Positions 1-7,510 of a DNA stretch of 64,000 nt are shown here, one piece after another. Position 1 is the stretch's first letter. Each line of letters begins with the position of its first letter. Location: assembly GCA_965247175.1 (NCBI GenBank), contig OZ252006.1, forward strand, positions 4,526,001-4,590,000. The letters run 5' to 3'. This DNA is from JANQMX01 sp965247175. Its GTDB lineage: Bacteria > Pseudomonadota > Alphaproteobacteria > Kiloniellales > DSM-21159. The translations under genes and the position numbers were made by a program. The notes beneath the pieces were generated by a model that did not search any database, was not told the origin of the DNA, and saw only the letters and a list, made by a program, of their open reading frames with translations.

Positions 1-2
1 TT

Positions 3-146
3 CGGGCGATGGATGCTCGCGACATCGGCAAACGGGCCGAGGCCCTGCGTATCATCGCCACCCTGGAAGGCGTGCTCATCCCGGCCCGCAGCCTGGATGA
101 CGTTGCCGCCTTCGCTGCCGCCATCCGGGATCTGGCGACGGCTTGA
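3..146 (+). CDS. TetR-family regulator, C-terminal fragment (cut by window start)
   Basis: Only the last 47 codons are visible, in the frame ending at the TGA at 144-146. The text (RIIATLEGVLIPARSLDDV, then AAFAAAIRDLATA) is almost the same as the C-terminus of the complete TetR gene at 2645-3217 (RMIATLEGALILARSLDDV, then SAFDAATNDLAAG). It is therefore the ligand-binding end of a TetR paralogue whose DNA-binding domain lies outside the window. A strong hairpin follows at 170-196. The paralogy is seen directly; the ligand and targets are unknown. Confidence 0.75.
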   Translation, partial: RAMDARDIGKRAEALRIIATLEGVLIPARSLDDVAAFAAAIRDLATA

Positions 147-345
147 GGTAACTCTGGGGGGACCTCTCTAGGCGCCGCTGCTTTTCAGCGGCGCCTGGAC
201 CCATCTCGGATGTTATGTAGAGGGGCTCTGAGATGCCGCTCGCATCCCCGTTCCCGTCAAGCCCGAAGGCCTCTTCCAAGAGGTCCTGGAGCGGCAGCAA
301 CGCTTGCAGCGCCGGATCGTTCGACCATGTTTGCGTCTTGCTCAT
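76..345 (-). CDS. Small unknown protein, copy A (possibly decayed C-terminus)
   Basis: The frame starts at ATG 345 and reads MSKTQTWSNDPALQALLPLQ, then DLLEEAFGLD and a short acidic linker ending SEPLY. It matches the small protein at 4215-4385 over about 43 residues (SNDPALQ.LLPL.DLLEEAFGLD...SEPLY). After SEPLY the resemblance stops: the frame runs through the hairpin at 170-196 and into the antisense of the TetR tail, ending at 76. The functional protein is probably only the first 45-55 residues, and the extension may come from loss of the original stop. No known domain is recognised. The conserved core looks like a short amphipathic acidic helix. A CTCACAG motif lies just upstream (349-355), as near copy B. 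Confidence 0.5.
   Translation of the reverse strand: MSKTQTWSNDPALQALLPLQDLLEEAFGLDGNGDASGISEPLYITSEMGPGAAEKQRRLERSPQSYLKPSPDPGWRQRRRQRHPGCGPG
170..196 (+). terminator. Hairpin after truncated TetR gene
   Basis: Two perfect 11-base arms (170-180 and 186-196) flank a CTTTT loop, 23 bases after the TetR stop codon. It looks like an intrinsic terminator stem, but no long T-run follows on the plus strand. Confidence 0.5.
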
Positions 346-726
346 GGGCTCACAGATAGCGCAGGTCGGCTTACGGCGCCTCTTCATCGCTAGTGAAGGG
401 GGATATTGGTGAAGCTCGTGTCGGTAACTCGCTTCAGCGGGTCGAAGCGGCACCCCGACACATGATATTGTGTGCGCCGACTATCGGTCTCGCATCGTGC
501 CTTAGTACGTACAGGCATAAAATATCTGATGCGATATAGCAGATCCAAAAGCGACGTTGGTCCTTTGGACGTGTAGGAGATCGTCCATGAATGGCTTAAG
601 ATCATCGCAAACAGCCTTTCCGTGATCACCGTCAGCCGCTAGGATACTAGGCGTCAGGCAGGACCGTCGCAAAGAAAGCTTTTTGATCAATACGATCAGA
701 ATTTCTGATCCAAGTGGAAGCAGACC
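346..726. other. Intergenic region upstream of LysR gene
   Basis: About 380 bases without a convincing gene and visibly less GC-rich than the neighbours. It must hold the promoters for small protein copy A (leftward) and for the LysR gene (rightward). A minus-strand frame at 390-629 is open but shows no family features. Confidence 0.4.
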
Positions 727-1662
727 ATGAAGCTGCCGCCGCTGAACGCGCTCCGTGCTTTCGAGGCCGCCGCCCGCCATGGCGGCTTTCCGGGCGCTGC
801 CGAAGAACTCTGCGTGACGCGTGGCGCCATCAGTCACCATGTGAGGCTGCTCGAAGAGCACTTGGGTGTGGCCCTGTTTCGCCGTTTGCCCCAGGGCATA
901 GAACTGACGGAGCAAGCCAGGCAGCTGCTGCCCGTCCTCACCGATGCTTTCGAGCGCATCGGCGAGGGCGCGCGGCGCATCTCGTCGGACCGCTCGGACT
1001 TGCAGATCGTTTGTCCGCCGACGATGTCGGTTCGCTGGCTCATTCCCAAGCTTAGGAGCTTCCAGGCCCGGCATGCGGACATACGGATCCGTCTCACCGC
1101 AGATTTTGGCGATTGGGACGCGATAAGAAGCGGTGCGTTCGACATTGGAATCTGCATCGAGAACTACAACGGGCCCGTCAGCGACTTTCGCATCCAGCCG
1201 CTCTTTCCAATGCTTGTCGTACCGGCCTGCGCGCCGCAGTTGATGGAGGGGCCGAACGGGCTTCGCCAACCGGAAGACCTGGCGCGGGTCACCTTGCTGC
1301 ACGAACACCCGGACCGTGACGAGTGGACGGGCTGGCTCAATGCGAATGCTGTTTGTGGCGTCGATCCGCAGTCGGGCGAGGTCTTTCCCAACCTCGACAT
1401 GGCGGTCAAGGCGGCCGTCATGGGCCATGGCGTCGTACTGGCTGACTTGGTTCTGACACGCGATGAGTTCGAGACGGGCCAGTTGGTCATGCCTTTCGGC
1501 AGCCGCGCGTCTTTGACCAGCTGGGGTCGCTACTGCCTTGTCACTCTGCGCGCGAGGTGGCGAGACCCGAAGGTCCAGGCCTTTGCCTCTTGGGTATCGG
1601 AGGAGGCAGAGAAGGACATCGAGACCTTGGCGCTGCGGTCGCGCTTTCCGGATTGGGTCTGA
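727..1662 (+). CDS. LysR-family transcriptional regulator (GcvA-like)
   Basis: A 311-residue protein with an N-terminal winged helix-turn-helix. The opening MKLPPLNALRAFEAAARHGG and the SHHVRLLEEHLGVALFRR block are typical of the GcvA/AmpR branch of LysR proteins. The remainder, about residues 90-300, is the two-lobed effector-binding domain. It has its own upstream region and runs convergently into the SDR gene, with a hairpin between them. The targets cannot be read from position, because the nearest divergent gene is small protein copy A. The branch is fairly sure, the effector unknown. Confidence 0.88.
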   Translation: MKLPPLNALRAFEAAARHGGFPGAAEELCVTRGAISHHVRLLEEHLGVALFRRLPQGIELTEQARQLLPVLTDAFERIGEGARRISSDRSDLQIVCPPTMSVRWLIPKLRSFQARHADIRIRLTADFGDWDAIRSGAFDIGICIENYNGPVSDFRIQPLFPMLVVPACAPQLMEGPNGLRQPEDLARVTLLHEHPDRDEWTGWLNANAVCGVDPQSGEVFPNLDMAVKAAVMGHGVVLADLVLTRDEFETGQLVMPFGSRASLTSWGRYCLVTLRARWRDPKVQAFASWVSEEAEKDIETLALRSRFPDWV

Positions 1663-1688
1663 CCTGACCTTAGTCTTGTACCGGCACA

Positions 1689-1718
1689 CCACAGGTGCCT
1701 TCGGAAGGGCACCTGTGG
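1689..1718. terminator. Bidirectional hairpin between convergent LysR and SDR genes
   Basis: Perfect 11-base arms (1689-1699 and 1708-1718) around an 8-base TTCGGAAG loop, placed midway between stop codons at 1662 and 1738. No clear T-run on either side, so termination strength is uncertain. Confidence 0.6.
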
Positions 1719-1737
1719 CGTCTTCTGCTCTCGAGTT

Positions 1738-2526
1738 TCAATTCCGCCCGGCCATCACGCCGCCGTCGATGTCCCAGACCGCACCCGTCACCCAGGCGCT
1801 GTCCTCGGACAAGAGGAAGTCGACGGTCTTGGCGATGTCCTGGGCGCGGCCCACGCGGCCGATGGGGTGGAAGGCATTGAAGCCACCGGTCAAGGTCTCC
1901 TCGATCTTCTCCGGCTCGATGAAGGCGCCGTAGATCGGCGTCACCACCACTGCCGGGGAGACGGCGTTGACCCTGATGCAGTGCTCGGCCAGCTCCATCG
2001 CCAGGTGTTGGGTCAGGCTGTGCAAGCCGGCCTTGGCCATGGAGTAGGCGGAGGAGGGCGTCGCCTTGACCGCCTGCTTGGCCCACATGGAGCCGATGTT
2101 GACGATGGACCCGCCGCCGTTGGCCTTCATGTTGCGGGCGACTGCTTGGGTGATGAAGAAGGTCGCCTTGTTGAGCGCCATGTACTTCTCGTAGTCGACC
2201 GGGCTGTGCTCCAGGAAGGCGAGCGGCTTGAAGGCGCCGGCGGCATTGACCAGGTGCGCGATCGGCCGGTCTTCGTCGTCGAGGCGTTGGATGAAGGCGT
2301 TCACGGCGTTCGTATCGTAGAGACCGAGGCTGACGACCTCGATGGCCCCGCCGGGCGTTTGCGCCAGGTCTTCCCGCGCCTTCTCCAGCTTCGCCGGGTT
2401 ACTGGCGACCAGCATGAGGTCTTGCCCGCGGGCGCGCAGGAGGCGCGCCGTTTCCAGGCCCATGCCGCTGGAGCCGCCGACGATCAAAGAAACGCTGTTC
2501 CGTCCGTTGCGAGAGGGGGTGCTCAT
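1738..2526 (-). CDS. Short-chain dehydrogenase/reductase (SDR)
   Basis: A 262-residue classical SDR oxidoreductase. Counting from ATG 2526, it shows the NAD(P) motif GGSSGMG (17-23), NAAG (93-96), catalytic Ser145 in NIGS, and the YSMAK active site with Tyr160 and Lys164. The C-terminus (VTGAVWDIDGGVMAGRN) is standard for the family. Several in-frame ATGs lie at 2526-2541; I chose the one before STPSRNGRN because the family fold begins right after it. It is transcribed divergently from the TetR gene at 2645 with two matching operator-like sites between them, so TetR probably represses it. The substrate is unknown. Confidence 0.88.
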   Translation of the reverse strand: MSTPSRNGRNSVSLIVGGSSGMGLETARLLRARGQDLMLVASNPAKLEKAREDLAQTPGGAIEVVSLGLYDTNAVNAFIQRLDDEDRPIAHLVNAAGAFKPLAFLEHSPVDYEKYMALNKATFFITQAVARNMKANGGGSIVNIGSMWAKQAVKATPSSAYSMAKAGLHSLTQHLAMELAEHCIRVNAVSPAVVVTPIYGAFIEPEKIEETLTGGFNAFHPIGRVGRAQDIAKTVDFLLSEDSAWVTGAVWDIDGGVMAGRN

Positions 2527-2545
2527 CATTTCCATCTCCATATAT

Positions 2546-2621
2546 CTAACGATAGGTAGGTAATTGGCTGTCCAGGCATATGGCGTTGCGATAGTCTTGT
2601 TCAACCCCTACCTATCGATAG
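2546..2621. promoter_or_regulatory. Twin operator-like sites between SDR and TetR genes
   Basis: The 15-mer at 2546-2560 (CTAACGATAGGTAGG) is the reverse complement of the 15-mer at 2607-2621 (CCTACCTATCGATAG) with one mismatch. The second contains the perfect palindrome CTATCGATAG. Two copies of one palindromic site flanking a divergent promoter are what a local TetR repressor would use. Binding is inferred, the repeat is seen. Confidence 0.6.
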
Positions 2622-2644
2622 ATTGGAAAAACGTGAGATATGCC

Positions 2645-3217
2645 ATGATCGAGCTTGCGAAAGCGGCGGCAGCTGCTCGTTCGGCCAAGGCCGAGGAAAT
2701 CCTTGATGTGGCGGAGCGCATGGCGCGCACCGGCGGTTACAACGGCTTCTCCTTCCGGGAGATCGCCAAGGCGGTCGGCATCAAGTCGGCCAGCGTACAC
2801 TACCATTTCCCCGGCAAGACTGAGCTCGGGGTGGCGGTGGCGCGGCGCTATACCGAGCGCTTTCTGGCCGGCCTCGGCGCTCCCGACGAGCCTGGTGCGG
2901 AGCCTGAGGCGCTGCTCAAGCGCTATGTCGCGGCCTACCGCAGCTCACTGGTCGACGATGGCTTGATGTGCCTCTGCGGGATGTTCGGCGCCGAGATCAC
3001 CTACCTGCCCCAGGCGGTGGCCGAGGAGGCGAGACGCTTCTTCGAAGCCAACATTGCCTGGCTGAACGCGGTCCTTGTCCGAAAGGGCGGGGGGAAAGAC
3101 ACGCGGGCCAGGGCTCTGCGTATGATCGCCACCCTCGAAGGCGCGCTGATCCTGGCCCGAAGCTTGGACGACGTCTCTGCCTTCGATGCGGCGACGAATG
3201 ACCTAGCAGCGGGCTGA
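2645..3217 (+). CDS. TetR/AcrR-family transcriptional regulator
   Basis: A 190-residue TetR protein. The start at ATG 2645 gives the normal family length; an earlier in-frame ATG at 2564 would lie upstream of the second operator and add 27 atypical residues. The helix-turn-helix is clear at about residues 36-55 (FSFREIAKAVGIKSASVHYH, followed by FPGKTEL). The C-terminal ligand-binding domain resembles NemR/YxaF-type members. It is divergent from the SDR gene and probably autoregulated through the sites at 2546-2621. A truncated paralogue lies at 3-146. Confidence 0.88.
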   Translation: MIELAKAAAAARSAKAEEILDVAERMARTGGYNGFSFREIAKAVGIKSASVHYHFPGKTELGVAVARRYTERFLAGLGAPDEPGAEPEALLKRYVAAYRSSLVDDGLMCLCGMFGAEITYLPQAVAEEARRFFEANIAWLNAVLVRKGGGKDTRARALRMIATLEGALILARSLDDVSAFDAATNDLAAG

Positions 3218-3223
3218 AAGGCC

Positions 3224-4102
3224 TTAGCGGTCGAGCTGTGCCCTAAGAAAACCCAGCACCTCTTGCCGGGGTGCTGGCTCGTCGAGCAACTCGTGCAGGC
3301 TGGCCAAGGGTGGATCGCGGTAGACGATGGAGCGGCTGCCATTCGCCTTGTCGATGAAGGGGGTGCAGTCGCCGCTGGTCCATTCGTCTTGGAACCAAGG
3401 GTCATCGGCACCGACCAGGGTCAGCACCGGCTCCCGCGGGCCGGCGCCAATGCCTTTGTATTCGGGCCAGCCGGCATGGCAGGTCCACCCCTCGACCACA
3501 CGGGCTTTGACCGCCTGCTGGGGATTGGCCGGTTTGAAGGTGGCGGTGGTGATGCCGCCTTCGCTGAGGCCGACGAGAAAGATGTTGTCGGAGTCGACCA
3601 GCGGCAGGTTGCGGGCTTTCTCGATGGCATGGCCCGCATCCTGCTGGCGCATGCGCAGGGTGGGACGATAGAGGCCGCCTTGGTGAGTCTCCTCGTCGCA
3701 GGACAGCGGGTACTTTTCGCGGGCCAGACTGATCGGGGCGATGACCAGAAAACCGTTGTTGGCGAGAAAGCCCAGGCGTTCGTGCGTGCCGTACCAGACG
3801 CCGCTGCAGCCGTGCAGGTAGATTACTGTCGGGAGTGGGCCTTCAGGGCCCGGGTCCGGCATGGCCGTGAGCTCTGCCACGTCGATGCTGACTGAGCCGC
3901 CCTCTGGGCGAGGTAGGCGCACCAGGGCCGCCTGCCAGCTACGGGCCATCTCCGCCGGGTCGGACCAGTCCGACTCCCGCATGTCCTGAGGATTGGTGAA
4001 GGTCTTGGTAGTGTTGCTCAGGCCCGGATCACCGGCGAACGCCGCAGCCGAGAGGCCTGAGAAGAAAGCAAGGCTCAAAAGAAGTCGGCTTGGTTTCACC
4101 AT
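3224..4102 (-). CDS. Secreted alpha/beta hydrolase (dienelactone-hydrolase-like)
   Basis: A 292-residue protein with a Sec signal peptide (hydrophobic residues 7-23, likely cleavage after AFA at 23). The hydrolase core shows the oxyanion region YLHGCSG (about 95-101), nucleophile Ser180 in GLSEG, a probable acid in VGADDPW, and a late His in LASLHELL. This is the layout of periplasmic dienelactone-hydrolase-like esterases. Its stop lies 6 bases from the stop of the convergent TetR gene. The substrate is unknown. It could be a carboxylesterase or a peptidase-like hydrolase. Confidence 0.8.
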   Translation of the reverse strand: MVKPSRLLLSLAFFSGLSAAAFAGDPGLSNTTKTFTNPQDMRESDWSDPAEMARSWQAALVRLPRPEGGSVSIDVAELTAMPDPGPEGPLPTVIYLHGCSGVWYGTHERLGFLANNGFLVIAPISLAREKYPLSCDEETHQGGLYRPTLRMRQQDAGHAIEKARNLPLVDSDNIFLVGLSEGGITTATFKPANPQQAVKARVVEGWTCHAGWPEYKGIGAGPREPVLTLVGADDPWFQDEWTSGDCTPFIDKANGSRSIVYRDPPLASLHELLDEPAPRQEVLGFLRAQLDR

Positions 4103-4214
4103 CGCTTTCCTGCCATCGCGGTCGGTTCGAATAATCCCTACGGATTACGCGGTTACCGCGATGGCGCGCAGCGAACAAGGGCACCAACTGCCGCAGCCTT
4201 GCTGGCGCTCTTGC

Positions 4215-4385
4215 CTAGGCGGCTGCGCTTTCCAGGGCCGGCTCAGCAGCCTTGGCATAGAGGGGCTCGGAATGGGCGCTCATGTCCTCGTCCGCGTCGA
4301 GTCCGAAGGCCTCTTCCAGGAGATCCATCAGCGGCAGCATCGCTTGCAGCGCAGGATCGTTTGAGTAGGTGTCGGTCGCGTTCAT
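4215..4385 (-). CDS. Small unknown protein, copy B (56 aa)
   Basis: An intact 56-residue frame from ATG 4385 to TAG 4215: MNATDTYSNDPALQAMLPLM, then DLLEEAFGLDADEDM, SAHSEPLY and an Ala-rich end. It shares about 43 aligned residues with copy A at 76-345, and amino acids are conserved better than bases. It is acidic, has no signal peptide or membrane segment, and matches no domain I know. Its promoter must lie in 4386-4565, shared with the divergent P-loop/two-component operon. The duplication supports it being a real gene. Confidence 0.6.
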   Translation of the reverse strand: MNATDTYSNDPALQAMLPLMDLLEEAFGLDADEDMSAHSEPLYAKAAEPALESAAA

Positions 4386-4410
4386 GAGCTTAGAGGTAAC
4401 ACACGCCCCA

Positions 4411-4436
4411 TCACAGCGCTGTGAGCCGCCTCACAG
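4411..4436. promoter_or_regulatory. Cluster of CTCACAG/CTGTGAG half-sites
   Basis: Positions 4411-4424 form the perfect 14-base palindrome TCACAGCGCTGTGA. Its right arm pairs again with 4430-4436 to give CTGTGAG-CCGC-CTCACAG. Three half-sites lie between small protein copy B and the P-loop operon, a likely operator for one or both. The binding protein is unknown. A possible promoter lies further right (AT-richer, about 4500-4520). Confidence 0.5.
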
Positions 4437-4565
4437 AGCGCGCCTTTCACTCATCTCTCATCCTTCGTTCATGTTCCCGACAGGCTGCGTTTCGAAAAGG
4501 GACTTAACCTTCTCTTAAGGACTTCAGTCCGCCCCACAGACGCAAGCTCATAGGAGATTGGGAAC

Positions 4566-5639
4566 ATGAACCTCCGCGAAGTCGCGCTCTCCCCCGTGCC
4601 CCCTACCGCCAAATGGTCCTTCACAACGCGCCGCGTTGCGCGGGAAGACGTCGCCGCGCTCGATGCGAACGTCCGCTACGCCACCTCTGGCGACCTCGTG
4701 CTCTGCCGAATCTCGGAGATCAATCAGCACAAGAAAATCCAGTTGGCGAGCCGACGCTACTCATTGAGCTACCCCGAAGACCTGGTCGTGGTCTGCGTCG
4801 GCGACCGCTATGCCCCCGACCAGTTCGAAGGCCATGCCGAGATCAGCATTGAACGTGCCGATCTGCTGGCCGCCGGCGGTGTCATCGGCAGCATGCGGGC
4901 TTCGCACGGTCGCATGTCGAAGCCGACACAGGTGAAGCCCTTAGGTCTGCTGAGAGATGCAGAGGGCGAGGTCATCAACATTGCGCGCTACGCTCTGCCG
5001 CCAGCGCAAGTCCCCAACCATGTCACGGTGCTCGGCGTGTTCGGTGCTTCCATGAACGCGGGCAAGACGACAGCGGCCGTCAGCCTGGCCCATGGGCTAA
5101 GCCGGGCCGGCTACTCTGTCGCTGGCGCCAAGGTCACGGGCACTGGGTCCTTCGGTGACCTTAACGCCTTCGAGGACGCCGGGATTCCAGCGCTCGATTT
5201 CACCGATGCCGGAATGGCCAGCACCTTTCGCATGCCGCACCGACGCATCGAGCAGGGTTTCGAAACTCTGGTGGGCACGGCGGCGGCGCGCGGTGCCGAG
5301 GTCATCGTCGTCGAAGTTGCCGACGGCGTGTTCCAGCAAGAGACGGCCGCGCTGCTCGCCGGCTCCGCCCTGAGCGACCGGTTGGACGGTATCCTGTTTG
5401 CGGCTCCCGATGCACTGAGCGTGATGGGCGGTATCGACGTTCTGCACCGCTGCGGCCATCGGCCCTTCGCCGTCTCCGGGATGGTGACCTGCTCGCCACT
5501 CGCCAGCGAGGAGGCTGCAGCGGCCACCGGTATTCCAATGGTCTCGCGGACGGAACTCTGCGACCCGGAACGTGCTGCACGACTGGCTGGCCCAGTGCTT
5601 CGCGGTGGTGTGCCGCTCGTGGAGAAGACTGCGGCGTGA
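4566..5639 (+). CDS. DUF1611-type P-loop NTPase
   Basis: A 357-residue protein. The C-terminal half carries a Walker A loop GASMNAGKT (residues 160-168), followed by AKVTGTGSFGD, LDFTDAG and VEVADGVFQQE, the pattern of the DUF1611 P-loop domain found in alphaproteobacteria. The N-terminal 145 residues do not resemble the usual DUF1611 N-domain and I cannot name them. It is the first gene of a tight unit: its TGA overlaps a GTG start at 5636, followed by a kinase and a response regulator. Related DUF1611 proteins include D-glutamate N-acetyltransferase DgcN, but that activity is not shown here. Confidence 0.75.
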   Translation: MNLREVALSPVPPTAKWSFTTRRVAREDVAALDANVRYATSGDLVLCRISEINQHKKIQLASRRYSLSYPEDLVVVCVGDRYAPDQFEGHAEISIERADLLAAGGVIGSMRASHGRMSKPTQVKPLGLLRDAEGEVINIARYALPPAQVPNHVTVLGVFGASMNAGKTTAAVSLAHGLSRAGYSVAGAKVTGTGSFGDLNAFEDAGIPALDFTDAGMASTFRMPHRRIEQGFETLVGTAAARGAEVIVVEVADGVFQQETAALLAGSALSDRLDGILFAAPDALSVMGGIDVLHRCGHRPFAVSGMVTCSPLASEEAAAATGIPMVSRTELCDPERAARLAGPVLRGGVPLVEKTAA

Positions 5640-5914
5640 GCCGCTCCCCGCCGATCTGCTTTGAGCGCCGGTCGCGGGATGAGGCTGTAGCCTCGCTACC
5701 TGGCGCCGGCGTCTCTCGGGACACGTCCTCCCTGTTCCACGGCGTGAGCTGCCACAGAATCCCCAGCGCACCGCTTTCAGCCCTCCTCGGCTTCGCCGCC
5801 GCAGGGGGGCTGATTGCTGCGTGCCTATCGCGATCCAACGGTCGACCAGAGACCACCGTGGCAGGGGGGCATGTGCTCCTGTCCCGCAAGCCGCCGTGCG
5901 CGGCAGGAGGCTGA
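5636..5914 (+). CDS. Hypothetical 92-aa protein in two-component operon
   Basis: A GTG-started frame overlaps the preceding stop (GTGA) and ends 3 bases before the kinase ATG, filling the gap exactly. The protein is Ser/Arg/Pro-rich with one hydrophobic stretch (ALLGFAAAGGLIAACL, about residues 48-63) that could span a membrane. There is no recognisable domain and only a weak ribosome-binding site. The fit between neighbours argues for a real gene, the composition argues against it. Confidence 0.35.
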   Translation: MSRSPPICFERRSRDEAVASLPGAGVSRDTSSLFHGVSCHRIPSAPLSALLGFAAAGGLIAACLSRSNGRPETTVAGGHVLLSRKPPCAAGG

Positions 5915-5917
5915 GAC

Positions 5918-7510
5918 ATGCGCGAGACAATAAAAATCAGGGTGCAAAGAATGAAAAACATCAACGTCATAAACGGCATCGCCATGGTGATGCTTTTGTT
6001 CGCCGTGGGCGGCGCGGCGATCGCGATATGGACCGCCAACCGGGCTGAGCATTTCAGCGAGCGCATCACCTTGGCGCATCGCTCCTACGAGCAGCATTTG
6101 GAGCTGACCTCCAACACCTACCAGCTCTTCAAGCAGTACGGCGACGCCATGCTGATCGGCGATCTCGACCAGGGCCAGGGCGAGGCGGAATTAATTCGTC
6201 GTATCCGCGGGAATATATCCGCCATCCGCGGCGTTATCGGCGAAGAGATCGAAATGGTGGGGGAAGAGGAAATCGAAGAGCTGGAGCTGCTCGCGAGAAT
6301 CGAGCGCAAGATCGAGGACCTGATCGGCAAGTTCGAAGTGGTCGCCGGCGCCGAAGCCGGCCAGGAACTGCGCATGAGCTGGAGCCAGTTGTCCGCCATT
6401 CTCGACGACGAGATCGACCGGGATTTCCGCAGCATGATCGACGAAGCCTTGGAGGAAGAGCTTGAGGAAGTCGAGGAGACTCGCGCCGAAGCGCAAGCTC
6501 ACGCGCTGCTCGCCGAGCGTTTGGCCATCTCTTTCGCGATGCTGGCCGTCGTCGTCACCCTGCTGTCGCTTCGCACTTATCGCCACCAGGTCGCCGGCCC
6601 TCTGGCGCAGCTGATGGGCGGCGTCCGCGCTTTCGCCAGCGGCCAGTTCTCGGTGCCCATCGGTTTGACCGGGCGCAATGAGATCTCGGAGGTTGCACAG
6701 GTGCTGGACGGTATGGCGAAGATGGTTGAGCAGCGCACGCGCTCCCTCACTGAAGAGAATGTCGAGCTGGAAAAGGCGGTGCGCACGCGTACCAACGAGC
6801 TCGAGCGCCTCTTGAAGGAAGCGCAAGCGTCGGAAGCCAACCGGCGGCAGCTGATGGCCGATGTCAGCCACGAGCTGCGCACACCGCTGACCATCATCCA
6901 GGGTGAGAGCGAGATCGCGCTGCGCGGCGCCGACAAGTCGCCGGATGAGTACCGCGATGCACTCATCCGGGCGCGCGACGCCGCCGCTCACACAACCCGG
7001 CTGGTCAACGACCTCCTGTTCATTTCCCGCACTGAGTCCGGCGCCGCTCGCCTGTCGCTGGAAGAGGTCGATCTCTGCGCTCTGGTCGACGAGACGATCG
7101 GTATGACTCAGACTGGGGCTCATCTTCTGAGCGATGGCGCGCGCGCGATGGCCAACGTGGACCCGGTCCGCGTGCGTCAGAGTCTAATCGCCCTGTTGCA
7201 GAACGCGCGCCATCACGGCGGCGCCGAGATTGTCGTGCGGTTGATGTCCTCGCCGCTCGGCTATCGCATCGCTGTCGAGGACAATGGGCCAGGCATGACC
7301 GACGTCGAGAAAGAACGCGCCTTCGAGCGCTTCTTCCGAGGATCGAATGCGGCCGAAAACTATTCGGATGGGGCGGGCTTGGGCTTGCCGGTCGTCCGCT
7401 CCATTGCCGAAGCGCATGGCGGGCGGGCTTGGCTGGAGGACCGCCCCGGTGGTGGAACAGTTGCCGTTGTCGACTTGCCGAAACGGCCGAGGCTGAGAGC
7501 TGTGTCGTGA
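5918..7510 (+). CDS. Membrane sensor histidine kinase
   Basis: A 530-residue kinase. The ATG at 5918 has a good GGAGG site 8-12 bases upstream. Order of parts: membrane helix (about 17-39), periplasmic helical sensor region of about 160 residues, second membrane helix (about 200-220), HAMP linker, H-box DVSHELRTP with phospho-acceptor His318, N-box around LLQNARHHG, and ATP lid motifs DNGPGM and GAGLGL. The sensor region is strikingly acidic (runs such as GEEEIEELELL), which could bind cations or basic peptides, though this is inference. Its TGA overlaps the GTG start of the response regulator, its evident partner. Confidence 0.92.
   Translation: MRETIKIRVQRMKNINVINGIAMVMLLFAVGGAAIAIWTANRAEHFSERITLAHRSYEQHLELTSNTYQLFKQYGDAMLIGDLDQGQGEAELIRRIRGNISAIRGVIGEEIEMVGEEEIEELELLARIERKIEDLIGKFEVVAGAEAGQELRMSWSQLSAILDDEIDRDFRSMIDEALEEELEEVEETRAEAQAHALLAERLAISFAMLAVVVTLLSLRTYRHQVAGPLAQLMGGVRAFASGQFSVPIGLTGRNEISEVAQVLDGMAKMVEQRTRSLTEENVELEKAVRTRTNELERLLKEAQASEANRRQLMADVSHELRTPLTIIQGESEIALRGADKSPDEYRDALIRARDAAAHTTRLVNDLLFISRTESGAARLSLEEVDLCALVDETIGMTQTGAHLLSDGARAMANVDPVRVRQSLIALLQNARHHGGAEIVVRLMSSPLGYRIAVEDNGPGMTDVEKERAFERFFRGSNAAENYSDGAGLGLPVVRSIAEAHGGRAWLEDRPGGGTVAVVDLPKRPRLRAVS

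Noticed and set aside
390..629. 79-codon minus-strand frame in the AT-richer intergenic region
   Set aside because: No family resemblance, no good ribosome-binding site, and no paralogue in the window. A remnant gene cannot be excluded.
502..1692. 396-codon open frame on the minus strand across the LysR gene
   Set aside because: It is antisense to a clear LysR coding region and has the Arg/Ala/Asp-rich composition typical of GC-rich shadow frames.
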